This document shows positions 42,153 to 46,221 of a stretch of 46,221 nt of DNA, in pieces. Every line of letters starts with the position of its first letter. Position 1 is the stretch's first letter. The DNA comes from a virus, in IMG/VR virus record IMGVR_UViG_3300046171_000260, positions 1 through 46,221 of that record; one strand, 5' to 3'. A model generated the notes under the pieces. That model was not told the origin of the DNA and ran no database searches. It worked only from the letters and a program-made list of their open reading frames with translations. A program made the translations under genes and the position numbers.

Positions 42153-42601
42153 TCACCGCTGCAGACGTTTGGGAATGGTTTGAGTACGACCCAATCACCG
42201 GCGAGCTGATCGCCAAGACCGGGCGTAGAAAAGGCCAAAGCGTTGGAGACACCCACGTAAGAGGTCACCGCAGGCTCTCTATCGATGGCCAGAAGTACTG
42301 GTTTCATCGGGTGGTGTGGCTCTGGATGACGGGCTCTTGGCCTGATGGACAGATTGACCACATCAATCGAGTTCGGGATGACAATCGCTGGTTCAACCTG
42401 CGCCTGAGTACACCCACGCTCAACAGCGAAAACAAGGTCGGTCACGGAGCTATCGAGCTTCCCAACGGGAAGTTTGGAGCAAAGATCGTCATCCGTAAAA
42501 AGCATGTGTGGCTAGGCACCTTCAACACGGAGGAAGAAGCCCGCCACGCCTACCTTGAAGCCAAACGCCAACACCACCCAGGGGCTTTCGATGCGGCTTA
42601 G
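42149..42601 (+). CDS. HNH endonuclease with AP2 DNA-binding domain
   Basis: A 150-residue homing endonuclease with both typical parts. The HNH core is FHRVVWLWMTGSWPDGQIDH and DDNRWFNLRLSTPTLNSENK; the C-terminus (YELPNGKFGAKIVIRKKHVW-like strands, then LGTFNTEEEARHAYLEAKRQ) is an AP2 domain used for target recognition. ATGA links it to the gene before, and its last 11 bases overlap the exonuclease gene. Confidence 0.9.
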   Translation: MITAADVWEWFEYDPITGELIAKTGRRKGQSVGDTHVRGHRRLSIDGQKYWFHRVVWLWMTGSWPDGQIDHINRVRDDNRWFNLRLSTPTLNSENKVGHGAIELPNGKFGAKIVIRKKHVWLGTFNTEEEARHAYLEAKRQHHPGAFDAA

Positions 42602-43283
42602 CTTCCCCGAGCTCGATCCACACGTTGAGCGCAGGGAGGACAGACGCGGTTACGAGACGCCAGCAGGGACGCTGCCAAGCGTTACGACGATTCTCGGCGA
42701 GACCTCACCCCCAGAGACCAAGGCGAGGCTCCAGGCGTGGCTAGAGCGGCCAGGAGCGGCTCAAGAGAGCGCCCGGGCATGTAAGCGAGGTAGCTGGGTC
42801 CACGAGCAGCTGGAGAACCATCTGAGCGGGCAGGAGGTGAAACGCCACCTGGCCTTCAATGGCTACCTGAACTCGATGATGCCCTGGGTTGAGGCCAATG
42901 TGGTCGAGCCCCTCGCCATGGAGAAGCCGGTGTGGCATCCAGGCATCGGCGGGATCTGCGGATTTAGTGGCACCTTCGACCTGCTGGCCTACTGCGCCGA
43001 TTGGCCGGAGGTCACTCTCATCGATTGGAAGACCAGTAAGCGCCACCGCACTGCCGACCTGGTGGATAACTACCTGGACCAGCTTGGGGCCTACTCGCTA
43101 GCCCTATCTCACACCTACTCCGTTACCCCCTCGGCGGCCTGCCTGGTCATCGGTCGGCCCGTGGGTAATAAGCCAGATGTGTGGCGAATTGATGCTGAAG
43201 AACTGGCTTTTAGAGAGCAGAAGTTTCTAAAGAGGGCTCAGCACTACCACCGTCAACTTGCACAGCTCACAGCATGCGCCTGA
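42591..43283 (+). CDS. PD-(D/E)XK exonuclease (Cas4/RecB-like, MGME1-type)
   Basis: A 230-residue nuclease. The motifs are in order: SVTTILGETSPPETK, H71 in RGSWVHEQLE, E111, D130 in GFSGTFDLLA, D145-W-K147 in LIDWKTSKRH, and Q164 with Y168 in DQLGAYSLAL. That is the RecB-family core with all catalytic residues present. ATG at 42591 is chosen over an upstream in-frame codon because the earlier part is in the HNH gene. It lacks the iron-sulfur cysteines of Cas4. Phage enzymes of this kind are thought to process DNA ends in recombination or replication. It follows the DNA-binding protein and HNH genes, a usual recombination cluster. Confidence 0.85.
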   Translation: MRLSFPELDPHVERREDRRGYETPAGTLPSVTTILGETSPPETKARLQAWLERPGAAQESARACKRGSWVHEQLENHLSGQEVKRHLAFNGYLNSMMPWVEANVVEPLAMEKPVWHPGIGGICGFSGTFDLLAYCADWPEVTLIDWKTSKRHRTADLVDNYLDQLGAYSLALSHTYSVTPSAACLVIGRPVGNKPDVWRIDAEELAFREQKFLKRAQHYHRQLAQLTACA

Positions 43284-43606
43284 TCCTCTTACTACGGCTA
43301 GTGTTAATGAAATGGAAACTGCGCGGCCTATTGGCTCTCCAGCGTGTCATGAAGCGGGATAAAGCTCACTTGGAACACGAGTACCCGCACACCACGATCT
43401 GCATCGACACGGAAGATCAGAACTATGAGTATCACTACGCATCCGTGCTGACGGAGGTTCAGCTAAATCTGAAATTGCGCGCGATTCTTGCGGAGCTGAT
43501 GTGTAAGGGCATTTTTAACAACGAGGTCACCGTCTATCGGTGGGTAGAGCAGGGCCATATCGAGCAGGCGATCCTGCAGTTCACGGTCAGCGACGACTCG
43601 GGTTAG
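43274..43606 (+). CDS. Hypothetical protein after the exonuclease
   Basis: A 110-residue protein; ATG at 43274 overlaps the exonuclease by 10 bases. The first 30 residues are hydrophobic and basic (MRLILLLRLVLMKWKLRGLL), then comes a central acidic stretch (IDTEDQNYEYHYASVL) and helical LKLRAILAELMCKGIF. The true start may be a later ATG (43306). It ends just before the repeats at 43605. No family recognised. Confidence 0.58.
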   Translation: MRLILLLRLVLMKWKLRGLLALQRVMKRDKAHLEHEYPHTTICIDTEDQNYEYHYASVLTEVQLNLKLRAILAELMCKGIFNNEVTVYRWVEQGHIEQAILQFTVSDDSG

Positions 43607-43693
43607 GTCTCGAGCGAAAACGGCTACGCGGCGGGGCGGAAATTTTCAGATCTCGAGCGGAAACGGCTATAGATCTCGAGCGAAATCGGCTAT
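43605..43693 (+). repeat. Three 23-base direct repeats, iteron-like
   Basis: Three copies of a unit with core TCTCGAGCG, a short A-run and CGGCTA: 43605-43627, 43648-43670 and 43671-43693. The last two are directly tandem and the first is 20 bases away, giving offsets of 43 and 23 bases. The spacer and the sequence behind (43713-43729) share GAAATTTT. An AT-rich stretch follows to 43817. The region is non-coding. It could be an origin, a regulator array or a site for a DNA-binding protein; three copies is low for an origin. Confidence 0.7.
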
Positions 43694-43817
43694 AGATATA
43701 CGCCCGATTCGCGGTTTGAAATTTTGAATCACCGGCCCTGAGAAAAACGGGCAGTTTATATCTCTGAAAAATGCAATCGTTATTTGTAACTAATCCCAAC
43801 TGTCGGAGAAATTACTA

Positions 43818-43988
43818 ATGCAAACTGACAAAATAATTATCAACAACGGGCGAGGCATCAGCGCAAAATTTGGCCGTCTGCCTGATGGCACCCTGACGGC
43901 CACCTGCGGCGAAAATCAATGGGTCAATTGCGATATGGCCGGGCTTATGGCGTCGCTCTATCTATATATGGGCCAAGCGCAGGGCTAG
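43818..43988 (+). CDS. Small hypothetical protein
   Basis: A 56-codon frame with a fair Shine-Dalgarno sequence (GGAGAA) ten bases before the ATG. The product begins MQTDKIIINNGRGISAKFGR and continues ATCGENQWVNCDMAGLMA. Balanced composition and the site before the start make it credible. It follows the repeat region. No family recognised. Confidence 0.55.
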   Translation: MQTDKIIINNGRGISAKFGRLPDGTLTATCGENQWVNCDMAGLMASLYLYMGQAQG

Positions 43989-44014
43989 GCCAATTGGCTA
44001 AGCGTCCTTAACTT

Positions 44015-44026
44015 ACCTAGTTAGGT
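44015..44026. promoter_or_regulatory. Palindromic element, exact reverse copy of the operator
   Basis: ACCTAGTTAGGT is the reverse complement of the copies at 35865 and 40437. It is followed by TAGGTAGGGACTAGG, which repeats the TAGG half twice more. No clear promoter boxes are seen in the direction of the next gene. Confidence 0.5.
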
Positions 44027-44069
44027 GGCTAGGTAGGGACTAGGTTGACGTCAGTCAAGCCAAACGGCC

Positions 44070-44255
44070 ATGCGCAACGCTCTCCTGACCATCGCCATCA
44101 GCTGCTCCGTCATCGGCGCCGCTTGCGGTATCTCCGCCGTCACCGACGCTGCCCGCGGTAACTCCGACGGCGTCGCTGGCAAATGGGCCGCCGGTTTTGT
44201 GCTCTGCCACGCTGCGGTCCTGCCGCTGATGGCTGCTGATAAAGCCGCCGCTTGA
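44070..44255 (+). CDS. Small membrane or exported protein
   Basis: A 61-residue protein whose first 22 residues (MRNALLTIAISCSVIGAACG) form a hydrophobic helix that may be a signal peptide, with GAACG a possible but poor lipobox. A second hydrophobic stretch (WAAGFVLCHAAVLPLMAA) follows. The start has no Shine-Dalgarno sequence. It may be an envelope protein of the infected cell. No family recognised. Confidence 0.5.
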   Translation: MRNALLTIAISCSVIGAACGISAVTDAARGNSDGVAGKWAAGFVLCHAAVLPLMAADKAAA

Positions 44256-44267
44256 CCTAGCCCAGTT
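44255..44267 (+). repeat. Gene-end boundary repeat, first copy
   Basis: ACCTAGCCCAGTT occurs here, starting at the stop of the 44070 gene, and again at 45475-45487 across the stop of the 45130 gene. The two 13-base copies are identical. Confidence 0.7.
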
Positions 44268-44292
44268 ACTAACCACAAACCACCTAACCACG

Positions 44293-44664
44293 ATGCGAGC
44301 CACCAAAAAAGAGCGCCAAGAATCGCTTGATTACCTGCGCGAGATCCTCAAGCCAGGCCAAGAGATCTATACACAGTGCCAGCACGTATCCAAAAGCGGG
44401 ATGACCCGCTGGCTTGATCTCTACGTGATGCGCGACAATCGCCCGCACCGCATCACTTGGGATGTTTGCGCCGCTGCTGATTTTGTTTTTTGCGATCGCC
44501 GGGGCCAGCTGAAAATCGAAGGCTGCGGGATGGATATGGGTTTTCAGGCTGTCTATTGCCTTGGCCATGCCATTTGGCCTGACGGCACGCCGGAGCCGCA
44601 CGGCACCCGCAACGGCGAGCCTGACACCAACGGCGGCTACGCGCTAACTCAGCGCTGGCTCTGA
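44293..44664 (+). CDS. Conserved phage protein of unknown function
   Basis: A 123-residue protein. The blocks YLREILKPGQEIYTQCQHVS, KSGMTRWLDLYVM and CGMDMGFQAVYCLGHAIWP are recurrent in many phages and related elements as a family of unknown function. It is one of a row of small genes with shared boundaries. The ATG follows ACCACCTAACCACG and has no Shine-Dalgarno sequence. Confidence 0.78.
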   Translation: MRATKKERQESLDYLREILKPGQEIYTQCQHVSKSGMTRWLDLYVMRDNRPHRITWDVCAAADFVFCDRRGQLKIEGCGMDMGFQAVYCLGHAIWPDGTPEPHGTRNGEPDTNGGYALTQRWL

Positions 44665-44665
44665 C

Positions 44666-44678
44666 TTAACTCAGTTAA
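44666..44678. promoter_or_regulatory. Palindromic element TTAACTCAGTTAA
   Basis: A 13-base palindrome perfect about the central C, right after the stop of the 44293 gene and 24 bases before the next ATG. It is the most symmetric copy of the TAACTCAGTTA group. Confidence 0.5.
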
Positions 44679-44684
44679 TCCAAC

Positions 44685-44700
44685 CACCTATTCACAAAAC
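44685..44700 (+). repeat. Start-proximal leader repeat, first copy
   Basis: CACCTATTCACAAAAC occurs here, one base before the ATG at 44702, and again, identical over 16 bases, at 45113-45128, one base before the ATG at 45130. Neither has a Shine-Dalgarno sequence, so the repeat may act as a translation leader or as a boundary for cassette exchange. Confidence 0.75.
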
Positions 44701-44701
44701 C

Positions 44702-45094
44702 ATGGCGACCATTTCAATCCAAACCTCCACCGGCTGCCGCGATATTGAGGTTCGCTGGCGCGGCGCTTTCCTGGCGGTTCACTCTCCAAACGGCAATGAG
44801 CCAGTTCGCGGCCTTTGGAGCATCACCTTTATGCCGGCGGGAATGAAAGCCGCAAGCGTGGCTACTAACTTGAAGGCGGCAATAGCGCTTGCCAAAGCGT
44901 GGGATAGCCGCTTTGCCTCGCTGGATCCAAAAGATGCCAAAGCGTGGCCAGATCGAGAGGAGTGGGCTCAAGCGATCCGCGAGACGGAAACGCCGGCGAT
45001 TGCGCAACGGTTAGCCCGCGAGAAAACGAAAGCATGGCTCGATAAAGAATTCACTCCGGGTGCTGCCGCTTACCTGCGAAAAGTTGGCCTTTAA
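44702..45094 (+). CDS. Small hypothetical protein, cassette gene
   Basis: A 130-residue protein. The N-terminal half (VRWRGAFLAVHSPNGNEPVR, then ATNLKAAIALAKAWD) looks like a small alpha/beta fold; the C-terminal half is a charged helical tail (EEWAQAIRETETPAIAQRLA). No family recognised. The leader shares 16 bases with the gene at 45130. Confidence 0.62.
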   Translation: MATISIQTSTGCRDIEVRWRGAFLAVHSPNGNEPVRGLWSITFMPAGMKAASVATNLKAAIALAKAWDSRFASLDPKDAKAWPDREEWAQAIRETETPAIAQRLAREKTKAWLDKEFTPGAAAYLRKVGL

Positions 45095-45112
45095 GCCGCT
45101 GCAACTCCTAAT

Positions 45113-45128
45113 CACCTATTCACAAAAC
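45113..45128 (+). repeat. Start-proximal leader repeat, second copy
   Basis: Second identical copy of CACCTATTCACAAAAC, see 44685-44700. It ends one base before the ATG at 45130. Confidence 0.75.
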
Positions 45129-45129
45129 A

Positions 45130-45480
45130 ATGATCCCGACTCTCTACGGCCAAACCATCACCGTCTCATTCCGTGGCGCCACCGCTCTGCATGGCGCGCG
45201 CTACACAGCCACCGCCGTTAATCCAAAAACGGGTAATTACAACTGGCGCTCTGTGCCGCAACAACTAGACCGCGGCATTGTCGATCTGATCACTGACGCC
45301 GCGCTGGCGTGGCTTGATCACTGCCAGCCCGATCCTTGGACCATCGTTGGCGTGGCGCAAAACGGCACCGACCGCGACAGTTGGCACGTTTTCACCGTGC
45401 CGCTTTATATGGGCTACGGCCTGCGGCAGATTGGTCAAAATGCCATCGACGCCGGCAAGGTAATGGCCGCTGCCACCTAG
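45130..45480 (+). CDS. Small hypothetical protein, cassette gene
   Basis: A 116-residue protein with a beta-rich N-terminus (GQTITVSFRGATALHGARYT) and a C-terminal part with DLITDAALAWLDHCQPDPW and FTVPLYMGYGLRQIGQNAID. It follows the same leader as the 44702 gene and ends in the boundary repeat also found at 44255. A terminator stands behind it. No family recognised. Confidence 0.62.
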   Translation: MIPTLYGQTITVSFRGATALHGARYTATAVNPKTGNYNWRSVPQQLDRGIVDLITDAALAWLDHCQPDPWTIVGVAQNGTDRDSWHVFTVPLYMGYGLRQIGQNAIDAGKVMAAAT

Positions 45481-45487
45481 CCCAGTT
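45475..45487 (+). repeat. Gene-end boundary repeat, second copy
   Basis: Identical second copy of ACCTAGCCCAGTT, covering the stop codon of the 45130 gene. See 44255-44267. Confidence 0.7.
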
Positions 45488-45511
45488 GCCACCGCCAAAC
45501 CCGATTAATTG

Positions 45512-45535
45512 CCCGGCCATAGCGCCGGGTTTTTT
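45512..45535 (+). terminator. Intrinsic terminator before the small terminase
   Basis: A six-base stem CCCGGC/GCCGGG around CATAGC, followed by TTTTTT. It closes the small-gene row and separates it from the packaging genes. Confidence 0.82.
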
Positions 45536-45584
45536 ATTGGCTTGAATCGGCGGCTATATTTAAGGCAGTTATTGCCGGCGAGCC

Positions 45585-45938
45585 TTGGCTAAGAAAGGCC
45601 AAAAAGAAAGCGGCAGCACTGCGCTTGAAATAGCAGAACAGATTACCTACTGCGTAGAGCAGTTAATCAATTTCAAGAACGCGTTTCAGATTAGGCAGAA
45701 TCTGGCAGAGCTCTGGGGGCTGTCTGAGCGCACTGCAGACCGCCGTATACAGGCAGCCCGGGAGCAGATTAGGCGCGACGCCAATGGCGCAGACAGGCAG
45801 GAGATCGTCGCAACGATGATGGCGCAGTGCCTGAAAATCGCCACGGAAGCGAGCGAAACGCGGCAGCTCAGCAACGCGATTGGCGCGATGCGGCTTTATG
45901 GCGAGCTGATCGGCGTCAGCGGCAACGGCAGGAATTAG
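45585..45938 (+). CDS. terS: Terminase small subunit
   Basis: A 117-residue protein of the terminase small subunit type: short, charged and helical. The helix-turn-helix is FQIRQNLAELWGLSERTADR, a DNA-binding start as expected for the subunit that finds the packaging site, followed by a coiled coil (IATEASETRQLSNAI). The start is TTG at 45585 after a leader with a good -10 box (TATATT at 45555) but a weak -35. It faces terL across the ends of the window. The family call is by pattern and position. Confidence 0.7.
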   Translation: MAKKGQKESGSTALEIAEQITYCVEQLINFKNAFQIRQNLAELWGLSERTADRRIQAAREQIRRDANGADRQEIVATMMAQCLKIATEASETRQLSNAIGAMRLYGELIGVSGNGRN

Positions 45939-46221
45939 GCCGGCAGCAGCGACCGGGTAGCAGCGTCACCGGCTTAGCGCTCTGCGGATCGATTGGATTG
46001 TGGTCTCTCATCAATCGCGCCCCCTGGGCACTCCTAAGCGCGCGCAGGGGCTGAATGTAGCTAACTGTTTAGGTGTTAATTGATAGCGACAGGGCCGATT
46101 AGCTGGCCAAAGTGTTGGACAGCGCAGATCGATTGCGGCGCAGTTTGTCCAGCATTGCGTAACTGTGTGATGGACAGATGCGCAGGCCATGGCCCACCCC
46201 GGGGGAAGCGATTTGCGCGGC
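45939..46221. other. Non-coding end region with TGGACA repeats
   Basis: No convincing gene on either strand; if the genome is circular, the gap to the 53-211 gene is about 335 bases. TGGACA occurs at 46116 and 46171 and inverted (TGTCCA) at 46146, with GCGCAGATCG and ATGCGCAGG nearby. A GTAGCTAACTGTTTAGG element lies near 46056-46073. It is a candidate site for terminase recognition and cutting. The small plus and minus frames here lack good starts and a normal composition. Confidence 0.45.

Noticed and set aside
43605-43693. Tandem repeats considered as a small CRISPR array
   Set aside because: Two of the three units are directly tandem with no spacer, and no cas gene is nearby.
44040-44050. 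TTGACG considered as a -35 box for the 44070 gene
   Set aside because: It is only about 24 bases from the ATG and there is no -10 box at the right distance.
45939-46221. A 59-codon Cys-rich minus-strand frame near 46190-46010
   Set aside because: No ribosome binding site and a composition unlike the other small genes; judged a chance frame.

Overview
The window reads as a nearly gap-free genome of a tailed double-stranded DNA phage with a long, lambda-style siphovirus tail. It may be a complete genome: the small terminase gene lies at the right end (45585-45938) and the large terminase gene at the left end (277-1632), so the sequence appears opened inside the packaging region. I see no ribosomal RNA, tRNA, CRISPR array, insertion sequence or host metabolic gene. 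The host is most likely a unicellular cyanobacterium of the Synechococcus/Cyanobium type. This is inferred from the set of fibre, PolA and exonuclease families and the many start codons without a Shine-Dalgarno sequence; nothing in the window proves it.

Layout. 1-13900, plus strand: large terminase, portal, Mu F-like head protein, three paralogous fibre genes (the third frame-broken), a small two-helix membrane protein, scaffold, major capsid protein with a strong terminator behind it, a run of overlapping head-tail connector genes, and the major tail protein with a second terminator. 13900-29254, plus: tail chaperone with an apparent frameshifted extension, tape measure, a fused gpM/gpL-like tail protein, JAB-NlpC/P60, gpI-like and gpJ-like tip proteins, then a fibre, a 1323-residue LamG-type adhesin and a small accessory protein. 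29251-30704, minus: a two-domain endolysin (C39-like peptidase plus GH24 lysozyme) and a small gene. 30735-32045, plus: a large serine recombinase, which suggests the phage is, or descends from, a temperate one.

36942-32085, minus: an operon headed by a 50-residue ribbon-helix-helix (RHH) protein, followed by an HNH nuclease, small genes, family A DNA polymerase, a DUF3310 protein and a basic small protein. 37034-43606, plus: a PrimPol-helicase fusion, a cluster of CTTTTACTCA repeats (candidate origin), a conserved protein followed by a terminator and a duplicated copy of its own 3' end, a second RHH protein, a frame-broken probable DNA-binding protein, two HNH nucleases, and a PD-(D/E)XK exonuclease. 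43600-45540: iteron-like repeats and a row of small genes sharing boundary sequences.

The most unusual signal is a family of short palindromes, ACCTAACTAGGT and TAACTCAGTTA with variants, placed almost only at gene junctions around the genome. At three sites the palindrome lies between the -35 and -10 boxes of a convincing promoter. One of these is the divergent control region between the RHH gene and the primase-helicase gene. This looks like a dispersed operator or stoperator regulon, possibly read by one of the two RHH proteins. Four HNH nucleases and several single-base frame breaks, some next to C-runs, are the other notable traits.
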